Of a stretch of DNA of 64,000 nt, positions 1 through 15,274 are shown in pieces. Location: assembly GCF_964199755.1 (NCBI RefSeq), contig NC_133896.1:93806200-93870199 (forward strand). The letters run 5' to 3'. The DNA is from Larus michahellis. Lineage: Eukaryota > Chordata > Aves > Charadriiformes > Laridae. The notes under the pieces are model-generated. The model ran no database searches, had not been told where the DNA came from, and saw only the letters and a list, made by a program, of their open reading frames with translations. Position 1 is the stretch's first letter; every line of letters starts with the position of its first letter. Position numbers and translations under genes: made by a program.

Positions 1-3000
1 CCTAAATGAAGAGTCATCAAAAGTGGAGGAATCAATGTTTTGACACTGAGAAATTGTATAGCATACCTGCAAGCAAACACTGCCATTACATTAAAGAAAG
101 TGACTTCATATAGCCTTCAAAAAAAAAAAAAAAGATCAGCAAATGCATACTTGAATTTTTTTGTCACACAAATTCTGATACAGGCAGTGATCTGAGAAGA
201 AGAAAACAACTACATAAACGAATTCTCAGACACAGATTTCCAAAACTGATTTCCTGTCTCTCAGCATTCAGAAGCTTACAGGGTCTTAATGCTCCTTTCA
301 AAACTGATTATAAACAAACATACGGACATTAATTGCAAATCCCTCAGCTCTCACAGGGAGTTTCAAATAGAAGGCCCGCCGTGCTGTTTACTTGCTTTTG
401 CTTTCCCTCTCCTTAAGTACACACTCATGCTTGGTTCCATAAATGCTTCTGTCGGAGCAAGCAGAATTGGCACAGCTCCAAGGTAAATTGCCATCTTGCT
501 GCTAGAGATGCATTGTGCACAGATTTAACTTGTATTCTACCAGATTTGATATAAGTGAGCTAATAAATTAAAATTCAAATAAAAAGGGGTTAAGAGAAAC
601 AAGCTCTTACTCCTTTCCCTTACAGGTGGGAAAGCAGCAGTGCACCAATGAACTTGAATTTGTGATGTAACTCATCACCTGTGCTCTGAAGAAGAAGTGG
701 GGTATAAAAGATTCATTTTTGCCAAAGATAACAAAGCCTCTTTAAATCCAAGAGAAGACAGAAAGATAGAAGATCTTCAGAAATTTGTAAACCCTTTTTT
801 ATAATTTTGTCTTCTAGTTAAATATAAAGATGAAATTTTGGAACAGTGGTGAAGACTAGCAGAGACTCATCAGTATTTCTGAGGCATCAGTCCTATTCAG
901 GTGGGATCTAGAGGCCCAGAGCTGCACGGAATTGGGAGACTTGAAAAAAAAAAAAAACCACTTGGTAAGAAAAATTCTACTTCTAAAGCTGTCAGTCTAA
1001 CCAGACAAATCAAGCAAGCGTGAACAAAAGGTATTACACATTTCCCATTTTGAAGATGGGCAACCTAAGTAGTAAGTCATAAAGCCATACAAGTATGTGG
1101 TGGAAAGGGGATCTCTGGAGCTCATGCCCAGTGTGTCAACCTGCAAGTTTCTGCTGTGGTATCTAAATGACAGAGTCACCCAAGGAACATTTAGCAGGAT
1201 CCACAGTTGCATGCTAATGTGGGCATGGGTCAAGCTCTGGCTCAGCCACATCTTCGCAATTCCACAACTGAAGCTGTTTGTCCCTGCATTAGACTGTAAC
1301 CACTGCAGTCCTGACAATGGACAAGGCGGCAAATCCTTAACACTCAAACTCCTGAATGTGTACTACAGGTTCAGATGATGATTACATTTTGGAAGCAAAT
1401 ATTAAACTGCTGAGGAGCACAGAAGACTTCATTGCTTGGAAGCAACAAGTTCCTGTCTGCTTTACAAGTTGCTGCTTTTGTGGGTCATTAACTTTCAGTT
1501 CCAGGCAGATTAAGATGAAACACCAAAGCATTTACCAGGGGCAAGACCCTTGGCTGAGAGGAAGGACTAGAGGCAGGACTGAGGAACTCATTCCTCAGCA
1601 AAAACATTCCAGCCTGGACACCCAATGTTCAGTTACCACCTAAAAATATTTGTGTGATAGTAAGCAGCTCAACTCTGTGTTGAGCACACACAGATCTCCC
1701 CGAGTTAAATACTTTTAAATCCCCAAAAGGATCGAGTCAAGCACAGAACCAGTCCAAAGTCTTCAGAAAGTTTTAGCTTATATAACATCAAATACATCAG
1801 GTGAGGATTATTTCGTCTTCCTTCATCAGCTTCTCTGACATTTTTAAGATTTTACATCCATATTTTTATACACACATACATATCAGCCAATTTAATTACG
1901 GATGTTACTGACTTCTATGAAAAAAAGTGTGGGTTTTTGTTTGTTTTTAAAATTGATGTGGTCTGTTCCCAACAATAATTATATATTCCTGTGATCTTGT
2001 TCACAAAGCAGGGAGAATCACCATCTCTCCATTTCTGTTTGAATGAAGTATCACAAATCACCTAATCCGTTGTCTTTTATGGTCAAGTTACATCCTTGTC
2101 CTCTACTCACTGCAAGATCCTACATTTGCTGCTCTTTAGACTTGAGGGTAGACAGACTTTTTAATCAGTTTCACCAGCTCAGTGCAATTATTATGGAAAT
2201 TAAAAAGCAGCTCTCTCTTCTCTCAACTCCAGTGAATTACATTCAGAAATTGCTCATCTTCTCTTTGCAACTTAAAAGTATGGCATTCAAGTATTCCCAT
2301 AATCACAGATGTTAGAATCTATATACTCAAGTCATGCAGTAAAACTGCTAAATGCATTTACCTACTTGTTAATAAGAGTGTTTTCAGAAGCAAAGTGGTT
2401 TAACCCTTTTTCTTAGCCTGAACTCATTAAGCTGGATCATACCGTTTCAGACCAATGGCAAAGGTAATCCAGAAAAATGAGCCTGCCTTAGCTCCACCTA
2501 TAAGCACAACCAAAAAAAAAAAAAAAAACTTTTATTAGCCACAGTTAAGTCCCCAGGAGCAAGCAGCAGAGTAAGAATAAAACTATTAAACAGCCCAGGA
2601 GGAAGAAAATTTTTGACTGCAAAGAGAAAAAATTCTTCCATGATGCAATTTTAACTGGCTTTATCACAGCAATTTTGTATTATCGAGCTTTCTCCTGTTC
2701 TGCCAAAGCAGCTGCCTATTTCCTTCCTACACCCAGATTTCCTTTAATCATAGAAGACAGGATGCTATGTTCTGACGAAATGCCTTTCCTGGCCATCCCT
2801 GGTGGAGGGAATTAAAAGCCTTGCCAATCCTTTTGAAATGCAAATCTTGCCCAAGTAGGCTTCACGCCTCTTGCTATTGTTGCCTCTCCCTGAAGAGCAC
2901 ATGTTAGGTGGAACAGTGGACTGTTTACTTATCTTATAAAACGAATGTTGTCTTGCACTTGCGATCCCCTAATCTCTCCGTTTTCATTTTCCTCTTTCCT

Positions 3001-5263
3001 CCTCCCCAAGTCTCACATTTTTCAAGCAAAAAAGCTTGTTACCTCTAGATGCCAAAAAAGCTTGATACTCCAGCAGCAAAGTCATTAATTCTCTTATCTG
3101 CATAGCCAATATGGCTCAATACTATTTCTTTCTTCAAATATTAACTATTTCTGTTACATGTTGAGATCTTAAAAGAATAAACATTCAGTCCAAATGTTTC
3201 TTTTCGTGTTGTTAACAGAAAAATTCTTCCTCAGCCCCTTTTTGGAGAGCACAAGCAGGGGAATAGTGTTTTAATTAAAAAGGATGAGTACAATTAGAAG
3301 GAGTAAGAAGCACACAAACCAATAATCTAATACGTTACAGCAGAAAAGAAGATACTGAATCTGATCCTCTCAGGAAGGAAGTGTCAGGAAGACTCCTAGC
3401 ATAGTTTTGTTCTTTCAGTTCAATTCCGTCCCACAGTTGTGGGGGACGATGCAGACAGCAAGGTAATTACTTTCAAAAATTAAAGTTAAAAGTTTTGCGC
3501 AACAGGTCAAAGCTCTGCAGTAAAATCTTTCACGCTGCAAAATATTCTCCTGAAGTCAGTGATGAGGCCTATACTGAATCACTAGAATAGTTAAAGCAAG
3601 ACTGAAAAATACAGTGAAAATACGTATTTAAGAGCAACTCTATACTGATGGAAGTAGAGTTCAGAGGGGTTTCATTACTCTATTTTAGGAACAGAAATTA
3701 ATAACTTTATTCTGTTCAACAATGATAGTTTAGTATCAGTAAGAATTTACAGACACTTTCAACAGATATTTTAATGTTCAGAGCCGCTAACTGATTAGCG
3801 GCACACTTGTATCGATACAAAACTTCATTTATTTTTGGCTTTATTTTGTAATGGCACTCCAGAAAAAAAAGAAAAGCAATGAATATATTACCTACATGAA
3901 TTCCCAATTGCACCTACTCCTCACAAAGCATGGTTAGCGAGAAACAGAATGAGCACTATTGCTTGTGGAACATTTTTGTCCCTTCCAATATTTTAAATAC
4001 AGATCTGTTCAACACTGGCATACACTGTTGGCTCTCCATTTCAGTTGTGCAAGTTTTAGATATACACCAGGCTGTCTGCACTTCTGATTAAAGAAAGCAA
4101 TGACAATCAACACACAGTCTGTGGGCAAGGAAGGGCTCTCTAGAAGAATTTGCACTTGTGTTCCTCCTGCCATCTTTTCTCAAGAGTCGCTTTGCCACAA
4201 GCATGTGTATCAGGCCACCAAAGTACAGATTCCTTGAGTCGGCTGCCTTGTAGGCCAAGTGACGAGGATCAGAAAGAGTATTTCCGAGACAAAATTCCAA
4301 TTTGTACACCTAGCCTTTTTGAAATGTGCAATAGCTTCAGACACACAGTGGAAGATTAAACTCTCTTGTATCTCAACAGAAGGCAAAAAGCAGCAAAGAA
4401 CATTTGCTTCTCTTCCTTTGTTATCTTGTCAAATCTCTGGACAAGTCTCCCAAATGCCATGCCTACATTTCTCCCATACACTATACTGACATAACAGTGG
4501 TGCGCACACAGCTTCACAGCAGTTGGCCACTTTTTTGGAAAACCAGGTGTTGAATTTCTTGCCCCCAAACATCACACAAGGTAGAAGGAACCAGCAACTT
4601 GCTATTAAAATGAACTTCAATATTGCTTTGGATTTGAGATTGCTATTGGTAACCTCAAAGCCATCCACCACATTTAAGAACCAGACTGAACCTGGCAGGG
4701 AAACAAGTAGTTCTTATTCTTGTAAATGAAAGGAAGCAGATTTTGTGTGCTGGCAGGGCACGTGTGGATGGCAACTGCAAAAAGTGTATGTTTGGCATGT
4801 AGGGGGATGGCATCGCTGCCAGCTGTCAAGCATTTCCATTAGGGCACCTGGTGCAGATTCGCTTGGCAAACTCCTGCAAGCAACTCTGTCCTCACAATAC
4901 TCAGCTATTGTGCAAACTGGCTATCAGAAACCATCCTCATTGGAGCCCCTGCAGCACATTTGATCAGCTCGCTATAGAAACCCCATGTTTCTCACTCATT
5001 CATGCAACTGCTATTTCTTGGTAAGCTGGGAAACCAGTCTGAACTGACATGATAACAGACAGAACAGCTTGAATGTTGCCAGAGGGGAAGTTGTTAATTT
5101 TTCAGACAATGTAACAGATTAGTGGAAAAGGCTATTAGTCCAAACCCACAAATCAAGGTTCAAATGTTCACCTCTTGAGTACAAAATTAAGTGGCAGCAG
5201 GGACCAACTTTGACCTTCTTTTCAACACGTGAAAAAATGCATTCATACCTTTAAAGCATGAAA

Positions 5264-5412
5264 TGCAAAAAAAAAAAACCCACGACCAAAACAAACCAAA
5301 ATAACCCCCCGAATAAACAAACAAACAAAAGGAAACCCCAAGCCAACCCACCAAAATATCCCCCCCAAAAACATGCACACCCCATCCCCAGAACAAACAA
5401 CCCACACCAACC
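5264..5412. repeat. A/C-rich low-complexity block
   Basis: About 150 bases of the plus strand are almost only A and C, with few T or G: a 12-base A run, CAAA-type repeats (three copies near 5317) and C runs of six to seven. It looks like a decayed CAAA simple repeat or an old A-rich tail that has mutated. Frames through it are open only because the composition is skewed. Confidence 0.7.
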
Positions 5413-5650
5413 TAAAAGCACTTTACCAGACTGGCAAGAGAAGGACTCTCTTCCCTTGTCTTCCCACCCCTTAAGAGTAAGAGATTTCACTCTTCTGCCA
5501 TAACCGCATTTTGTCAGGTTATTCACAAATTCAGGCAATGAAAAAAGATCAAGGAACAGAAGATTACTTCAATAGACATACTGAAAATTAGGCCTGCCTG
5601 AGAAGGCATCTTTCGTTAACAAATAGCAACTTAACTTGGAACGCTTTATG

Positions 5651-5692
5651 TTGCAAGGTAAGGTGTAACATCTTACCTTGCAAGATGTTACA
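5651..5692. repeat. Two interleaved inverted repeats
   Basis: TTGCAAGGTAAG (5651-5662) pairs perfectly with CTTACCTTGCAA (5672-5683) across a 9-base loop. A second pair, TGTAACATC (5664-5672) and GATGTTACA (5684-5692), is interleaved with it, so the order is A-B-A'-B'. The two stems exclude each other as simple hairpins, or give pseudoknot topology. The block lies inside a GTF2E1 intron. A local template-switch mutation is a likely origin; a function is not implied. Confidence 0.75.
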
Positions 5693-8600
5693 ACTTCTAC
5701 TTCTGTCTGTAGATGACCTACTTTCTATCCTCAAACACTATAATGACGACTCAAACCAAGTTAAGTCAGAACTCCTCTAACCGTGGAATTGGCTTCAGGA
5801 AACCATTCTGGGCATCTTTCGTTTGTCTTCTAGAGTTTGTGTACAGCTTAGTAATGTTTTCAAGACTTCTACACCTACTTGTTTAAATCACATTTTGTTC
5901 AGGGCTCCCGAAAGACTCCTTCAGAACATACTGCCAGATGGGCAAGAAGTTTCTGCTGTTTGCCTCTACGCGGCAGAGAGAGAGACACATCTCTGGTGCA
6001 TCTGAGAGGTACATGCAGAAAAATCAAGAAAAAAAAATAATCCTGAAGTAAAATACTTCCTCTCGAAGAAATGCCAGGTGAGGTGACCACAGATGCTTTG
6101 CCTTTCCAACTTGTGAAGCGCTGAAGTAAAGCTGATCGAATCAAGATAATGAAGCATTTCATGGTAAAGCCCCTGGTACCACACGTTTCTCAATCTTATA
6201 AAAGACTTATTATAGACTTATGAAGGATTCATACAGATGCCTATTACATGTCACTGTTAGTTACCATTTTTTGACCACAATAATTATAGCATTACAGTGC
6301 CATCTCACCACCCGTCAGGTGACACTGACAACGCATCAGCACCACGCCTGACCTGCAGTGTCTGCTGGAAGACGAATTTCTGTACAGGATGGACACATCT
6401 GGGCCTCTGAATTCTACCCCGATAGCACTCTGGGAGAAAACAAACCATGCTCATGCTGTATTACTCTGATCTGAATTTGGAAAACAAAGACACTAGCTTT
6501 TTCTGGACAAGGACTAAGTACAGCTATACAAAGACAGTCCAGGGGCCCAGGCAGCAGTTTAAAATAAATTCTTCTAGAGCACTGTATGGGATGCGAGCTA
6601 ATAAGCTCTGCCAGGGGGCCACAGCAGTTATCAGCGAAGAATGAGGCATGCAAGGTGCTCTAAGGGCATAGCAGTGCCGTAACTCAGTTATGAAACAGCA
6701 ACTTCATCACGGCATGCCATGTATATGCACAATTGCCTATAGGTATTTATTTCTTGGGCATAGTTTAGGTTGCAAACTCCAGAAAGTTCAAAAGATATCA
6801 ACCAAATCTGCTTCTGTGTTTCACAACAACAACATTAATCTACATTTCATGCTACAGTTTCCAGTTCCTGCTGACCTGGGTTTGCAATTAGAGAAGGAGA
6901 GCAATTTAACATTTAATGTCTTAAAAAGAAAAAAATAAAATCACCTTCAGAACCACTTTATATTATCTAAAGGAGCACTATGAGTTGCTCATTCATCTCA
7001 GCGTGCAGACCATTTTTAGCCCAACTAGATTAAAAATACTGTAACAGAATTTTTGAGCTTCCAAAGACATTTCTCTTGGAAAGGTTGAATTAACCATTCC
7101 AAAAAATGGACGGCATGAGACACACATCAAATTATTGATTGTTCAGAAGCGCCAGGTGATTTAATATGTATTCAACATAAAATTGGATAAGAAGAGAGGA
7201 ATCCTTTCCTCTTCTCAGTAAGAGCTATTTCTGCTCCAGTTCATACGCACAACCTCAGCAACTGTGACCTGACAAGAGTTCTTCCTTCTGTCCTACTGAG
7301 GATAAACTGAGCAGAGAAAGACGCAACTGGACAGAGGGAATATGCAGAGGAAGCCCGAAAGGAATTCAGTAATTTATTTTTTTTTTCAAACGTCATTCAA
7401 GAAGACTACACCGAAACATCAACTGAGCCAACATACTGTACCCTAGAATTGCATCCAACAGCAGAGACACTGCAACACGAGTAACAGGATTCTACATGAG
7501 ATCCTGATCCAACTTACAGATACCCATGCCTAAATGGATGACACACGTTGCAGACGGTATTACCGAGGATGCAGTTTCAAAAGAAGAGCAAGTTACGAGA
7601 GTAAAAGATGGGAATGCTGCAGTCCAGCTTTCATCACCGCAAACGGCTTAGCAATATTCACAGATTTTACAGAGATCTTCTTGCTGTTATCTATTTCAAT
7701 TTGCAAAGCCAAGAGAAAAGGTAAAGTGATAACCTTTACTTGAAGGGCAATTATTTCCTGCACTTCTAATAATAAAGTGTCCTTTGCAGATCAAAAAAAA
7801 AAAACCAAAACGGTATCACTACTGTAAGTCAGGCCATGTGTTTATTGGATACTTTTTTTTTTTGAGACACAGCACACCAGCTAGAGGTCAATGTGGAATA
7901 CAAGGAAGTGACCAGCCCGCACCCTGCAGGCAACAGCTTTTCTGAGTTACTCTGGTAACTTACAATCCTCTGGTCTGATGTTCTGGTCTGAAAGCTACGC
8001 AGAACATCCTAACAGGCTCTGCATAGCTCTAACACTACCCTCACCTATTTCTCCACAAAGCTGAGATGTCCGTGGTTAGACTAGATGGTTATCTTCCAGA
8101 CAGGGTGTTCAACACGCAAGGAATGAATTCAAGTTACAGATGGAACCTACACACCCCTTGTAAGTCGTTCTAAAGAGTATTCTTATTTTTAGAAAAACAT
8201 GCATTAATTCTGATATGTTTTTCTCAGTTTTCCCTTCCCTGTGGCTCCAGGCCTTACCAAGCTGCAGCAGAGGAAAGCTGACAGGAATACTCATGGAACT
8301 TTTGCCAGAAATTTGAATAGAAACAGAGAAACTAGGCAAAGCATGGGCAGTTTCCTTCTGTTGGTGTTTGCCAAAAACTCTCAGTGGCAGCACAGACAAA
8401 CAAAATGTGCCTGTAAAGTCAAGAAAAATCACACTGATGGGTTTACATACACTTGGAAAGCTAACAACAATAAAAAAAAAAAAGTCTTCACAGAATTTGA
8501 AGTTGTTTCAAAACAGAATTGCTCTGAATCCTTTCTTTTTCAAGGGAAGTTTCTGGTATGCCAATTTACAAAAAGACCTGTGTTTGGCTGGTAAAAAGCT

Positions 8601-11279
8601 GTAAATTGTTGTAGTAGTAGTATCATATAGCACATGCATAGCTGTACATGGTAGACAAAACTATCCAGAATGCTTATTCTGAAAATCATTGAATCAAAAC
8701 GACAAGAATCAACAGCCTAAAGATCAAATAGGATTGACTACACAGAGCTATTTATTCTATGTATTCACTCTAAGTGATTTATTTCTTCTAATGGCTGGGA
8801 GGGACAGAACACAAAAAGAGATGTACCAGAAATGGACACCAGAGCTCCAACAAGGAAAGGCAAGGCAAAAAACAGGGAGAAGGGGAAGCATAAGAAAAAA
8901 TTAACAAAATAGATAGGACAGGGTCAAAAGCAATTGGAATCACGTGAGGAAGATTTGAAGCTAGTGTAGAACTTGCCTGAGGAAGGGGAAATTCAAAACA
9001 AGAAGAGAAGACAGATGTGTTCTGAATAGCTCACTGGGGATGAAGTGAGAAGCCGAGCACTCGGAAGTAAAGGCAGTAGCTCTAGAAGTCAACACATAAG
9101 ACCAAGGCAAAAAAAATCAAAGACTAGTCAAATTTCTAATCTCAGTAACAGGGCCCCAACCATTGAAACGCTCAGCTGCACACAGACTGCCTGAACGTGA
9201 TATAAATTGCCTTGTGACAGGTACAGAAAACCTGTTTCTGAAGACGTTATGTGCAATTCTGTTACGAAGTACACAAATGACATGCAAGAGGCTGACAGTA
9301 AAACAAGTGGGGTTAAAATGAAGTTCCAGTTGTTGTCTTCCCTTCTGTAAAACTGATATTGCCACCTTCAATCTGCTTTTCCCCAAATTAAATTTCGTAT
9401 CAGGACACAGAATAAGAAAGGCATGGAGATACATGGTACAGTGCATCTTCAGTAACAGTAAGATAGCTATATCCAAAATCATTCACCAAACCGAGAGCAA
9501 ACTGCGGGAGGACAAAGAGTAGGCAAGTAATTAGCTGCTATGATTTTCAACAACAACAAAAGACTCCAGTGATTATGATTGCAATTAGAACATCCTAACA
9601 GCATCACCTTCCTGATCCACATTACCCATTTATGTTCCATCTTTTTCTTTCTATTATTCACGTCTTATCTAACTGAACGTTATGGTGAGGATACTTAATG
9701 TATAGATGTATATAAGAGAGATCAAATGTAATTTGCAATATACTGTTAACATCAAGAATTTTCTTCACAGTAACAGAAGTGAAAGAAACACAAGACTGCA
9801 TAAAAATTATATTGCAAAGGTAGAAGAGAACAGAGGAAAACCTATTTTGTCTAGCTTTGTATTTTATTTCTAACATCAAATTTACCTGCTATGCTGGTGA
9901 GCATCCTGATACAGTTTGGTATTTAGAATACCTAAGGAAACTCAGGGCTGAATAAGAGTGTGATGCACTGCAGGATCTCATTTCTGTCACTCCTTCACTT
10001 CAACCCCACTCTCCCTTTTGTGGTTTCTAGTCACATACTTTCTTTCAAATTGACCTTGAGTTTGAGAGTCAACTCCAACACTACACTAGATTTACAAATA
10101 TGATTAGGGTATGAGAACAGGATACATCAGAGAGACCTTCCCCAACCAGACCCAATTAATCATGCTACAGAACACACATCCATGAACATAATTCCCAGTT
10201 TTGTGACATTCAATAAATTAATCAACCCAAGCCTATATGTATAGAGAAGACAGCTCCCTCTACTGGGTGAGACAACGCAGCTCCTCTTGTCCTTCCCCCC
10301 ACGGTCCACAGAACAAACTTGTGCATATTTAATTCTCCAAGATTCTTTTAAAATAAAAAATATTCAATACACAAGATGGTATCAAGTTGTTTCGGTTGCT
10401 CTGCAGTTTCAGGAATTGGCCTACAGAAACCAACTTTCTGTAGTTTCTACACTGAAAAACACAGAGAAGAAAATTCTTCCCATAGGTCTGTGTAAGAGCT
10501 TGATGAAGTAACACCCCATCTCTCAGTGAAACACTTGAAAATCCTTGTTGTCAGTGTCCACTGTCAGACCAGGTCTGGGAATAGACAGAGTTCAGCAGCG
10601 TTATTCACAGTACACATTTAACATCTGGCTTTCCTTACCACTACTCAATTAAACTTCTTCTTGTACATCCCTGCGTCAAGAGATACCCCTTACCTTAAGG
10701 GAACAGCTGCAGCTTTCCACTTGCATGAGGCTTCATCGCAATGGCAGCTGCATGCAATTACTAGCATGCAGAACAAAGAGTGAAGAAATATCAGAGCACA
10801 GGTAGACAACAGACAATGGCATAAGTGAGAGGCAATTATCTGCATTTCAAGTGCCTATATTAGGATCTTCTAGGAAAACTACAATCTTTTTCCCTTCTCA
10901 GTCATCCCATCTGGAACACAGGGCTAGAAGTCACACAATTCACACAGCATTAGCGTTTTCCTTTCTGTAGACCTCAAAACACTCACAAAAGTGGGTAAGA
11001 ACTGTCCATTCAGTGTAACAACCCAGCCTGCACCAATTCCTGTCAAAGACACTGCCAGGTTAATAGGCAAGCCACAAATCTGCAAGCTACTGAATTGGAA
11101 AGTTCTTAGCTTTGCTACAAGCTTCCACAGCAAACTTTTGCAAAATAAAAGCATGCTTTGTCCGAGCTGTTCACCTCTAAAAGCAGAAGTTACTGATACT
11201 GCTTCTTTGGAGGCAACAGTAAAAACTGACAACTGAGGAGAAACTGCGGTATCTGGAGACCTGCTCCAGCTCTTCATCT

Positions 11280-11362
11280 AGAAGAGGTGGGGCTAAAACT
11301 CATGACCTCGGCACATCATGCTTAGAGCTAGCGGGCACTCACTGGTCATACAACCAAGTGAC
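11280..11362 (-). repeat. Possible tRNA-derived SINE remnant
   Basis: Read on the minus strand, the segment has GAGGTCATGAGTTTTAGCCC, which resembles a tRNA B box and its flank. An upstream GCTAGCTCTAAGC could be a decayed anticodon-arm region. No intact cloverleaf can be folded by eye. It may be an old SINE, or chance. Confidence 0.3.
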
Positions 11363-12766
11363 TCTTCCAACACGTGTTTTTTTTCTTTTCACTTTGTGAG
11401 TTGAAGAAGCAGCAAAGCTCTAGGTTTTTTTCATTACCTTGACTTTCACCATCTGACAGTTTAACAATGCACAATTCCTGTCCTTGAACTTCCTACAAGT
11501 ACCAGACAACATGTGTTCAAACTTTGACAGCATAATAAGTTTTTGGAGCTTTTTGGGGGTTCAGATGTTTAATACCAGAAAAAGAGATGGAGAAAAATCA
11601 TTTAATACTTTTAAAAACAGAGAGTTCACACTCTCAAAGTAACATTTATACCATTTTAAAAACTACATTTAAAATTACCTTAGCAGCAAACCTGCTACTC
11701 TGTTCAAAAATATTTTTCCAAGTAAATTGAATGAACAGCAACCACAGCACATCCATACCTATGTACCCTGAAAACATACCCTTCTTACTATCAAATACTT
11801 TCTCTCAGCAGACACATTTCCACCTTCCAAAAACATCAATAATCACATCTTTTAAAGAAAAAAAATAAACATCTCAGTTCATTTCAAAATTATTCACAAA
11901 TGGAGTAAAGCACAGAGCTGAAAGGGCTTCCATTTGACAGCCTGTAACCTTTAAGAAATGGACCGCTGCTAAAGGCAAGAGACAGACACAGATGCTGTGA
12001 TAAACATTAAAGAGCACTATAGATCCAACTTATAGACAGGCTCTTCGCAAGCGCTCTTAATTCACAAGTCACAATAGAATGACTACAGGCATGGAGAGAT
12101 TCTGAAAACCTCCTCACCATCACTGATGAGGAAGGGCAAGAGCAAGAACCTCCTCTTCTAACCCCTTCATTCTACAACAATTGCTCAGAGTTTGCATTCG
12201 AGTTGTAACTAGGGAAGAGGAAAGCGAAGCAGAAGAAAACACTGGACGTCCAAACCATCCCCAGCTCTGACTGACAAGGACAAGAAGCAGATAATGAAAC
12301 AGGATGTTTTTTAACAAGAGATTGCCAATTTAAGTGCAGCTTGGTCTAGACTCATGCAGAGGATGCCTTCCATGCTCTACCTGCTCCATAGACTAACAGA
12401 TTTTGGCCCTGCAGGCCTTTTAATTCACAAAATTTTATGAACATGGTTGCTGTCCAGGAGCAGCTCAGGTCAACCGTGACTGAGATTCATGTGGCTTTCA
12501 GCCCCCCTTCAGCAGTTATACTGCCATGAGTTTCAACGAGTGGGAGATGTTTTTGTGTAGTGCTGATAAGGGCTAAAGACATCCTTGGAAAAGGATTGCT
12601 ATTCACAGTCCAACAAACCTTGTTCCTCTACATGCCTTGCCGTCACAAGCAACCTCTGTGGGAGGCTGAAAGGTGCCTCAGTTCTTTTCTAATGTGGAAT
12701 TCCAGAGGAGTGGGAAACATATGCAGACAGTACAATCCACTGCAATATAAAGCAGCCACTCCCAGT

Positions 12767-12793
12767 AAAAAATAAATAAATAAATAAATAAAT
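12767..12793. repeat. AAAT tetranucleotide microsatellite
   Basis: A short run of AAAT units, about six copies, follows a short A run and decays into ATCA units at its right end. It is ordinary intronic simple sequence. Confidence 0.85.
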
Positions 12794-14722
12794 CAATCAA
12801 GTAAAACTGCCCACTTATTCCCCTGGAATGGAAACAAGCTCCTATCTCATGGTTTGGAAACAGTATGAGCCCTTCTTAAACGGTGACTGGAGAGGCCTAT
12901 CCAAACTGGTATTCCATGTAACAGCTCTTGAGAAACAACATCATGCACCATCTAGATGAAGCTATCATTGACTTAGAAGTTATATAAGAGAAACAGAATA
13001 TACATAAATCCTAGACAGGTACGTTCTTATTGAAGTAAGCGAAGGTAAACTGGTTATCTTGTTACTTGCATTAATACTGACAGAAACCAACTGCTGGGAA
13101 TTGCTGGGAAAACAGCGTTCAACCTTTCCTTCCATCAGCAAAACTGCAAAACACAGCGTGCCAGTGAACTATTTTGCATTGTGAAGGCAGCCAGTGCCTG
13201 TACGGCAGGCAAAGCCTTTGTTGACCTCATCATTTCCTGGAGCACAGGCCCTGCTGTCAAAGCCGAATCCCAGCATTATTGTGTTCTGCATCTCCTCGAC
13301 AGACAGTTCTTTGCTCTTAGAACTCACCGCCCACACAGGCTGGGAGGATTCACCTGCAAAGTGTTACAGGTCCCCTTGGGATGACAGTCTCACACTCCCA
13401 ACTATGTTCTCTGCACAAGTTGTCTATTGTCTTCTTACTGACGCAAACTGCAAAAGCACTATTCCTCTGCAGCTCGACACCCACAACTGTAGCTGCCACA
13501 GATGATCATTACTGTAGAGAGAATGTGTAGTTTCTATACTCAGTGGTGAGCACAGAAAACCTGTGCTGGCATTTCTGTTTTGGTGTTCCATAAGGGAACA
13601 ACTTCTACTTGGAGAGCTGTGATGGATTACAGCAGTGACTGTTACTTGACTTAGTGGATTCTGCTTCCCTAGTACTAAATATCATTTTCATGGTTGTTCA
13701 AGTAAAAGGACTTTCACAGCTCTTGATCTTTGCAGGCAGGAAGGAGGGGAAAATGATAGACTGAACACTTGCTGGGTATTTGCCCTTCTCCAAAGCAGAT
13801 AAGATATCACTAAGCCTAGATTAAAAGCTTCAATACCACTAAACAGTGAAATTTTACAGTTTCTTATTAAGATAACTGAAAAAAAGCACCACACTCCAAT
13901 GTTTGTGAGAGCTCTCCTGACTTTTGCTCTTTTATTTTTCTGGAAAAGCAAGATCAGGTCAAAGAACTCAAAAGGAAAAATTAAAAAGTAAAGAAATTAA
14001 TTCAGAAGGTGGAAGCCCAACGCCCAACCCCTACTCCCTGCTTTCCCCCCAGAGTAATCCCAGACTGGACTAGCAATACAGGATGTCATCAGGTGCAGGT
14101 GTTCTTCCTTTTTTTTCCCTGGCACAAAAGACAAAGTATTTGGACTGCCCCTGTAGACAATGACACCCAGAAACGATTCTTATTTCATATGCATGAGACA
14201 AATATGCACCTCCACTGAGACACACACTTGAAAAAGAATCTTGTTTACTCCCAACCACAGACAAGTCTGTAATTAATTTCTTTTAACTTTAGTGACATTG
14301 CTTTACACTAGGGAAACAAGGTTGTGCAGTATAGTGAACCAGTTAGAAGAAAATTAAACAGTAACAACTCACTCCTTGCATGACCATCTCTAAATTAAAA
14401 TTTTTTTGCATACCAAAGTCGACTATACATATGTCCTCTCTGCAAACTACCAGTAAATCATACGGTTGATAGGCAAGACCAGGTTATACTGAAAAACTGC
14501 CAGCTTCCAACAAGGACAGACTGCCTTATTCACCTTGAATTTGATTGAGATAAGACCTCCATTTCTCTACTGCCTGTCACTCAAGCATTTTACCAACATT
14601 GTCATTTGCCTGTACAGACTATGTAAGTCTGTACAGATTACTTTTCTATTTTGCTCAAACATTTACCACGTGCAGAAACAGAGTGCCCTCTAGCTCTGAC
14701 CGAACTCAAGAGAATTTTGTTA

Positions 14723-15265
<543 letters not shown>

Positions 15266-15274
15266 TCATGTATA

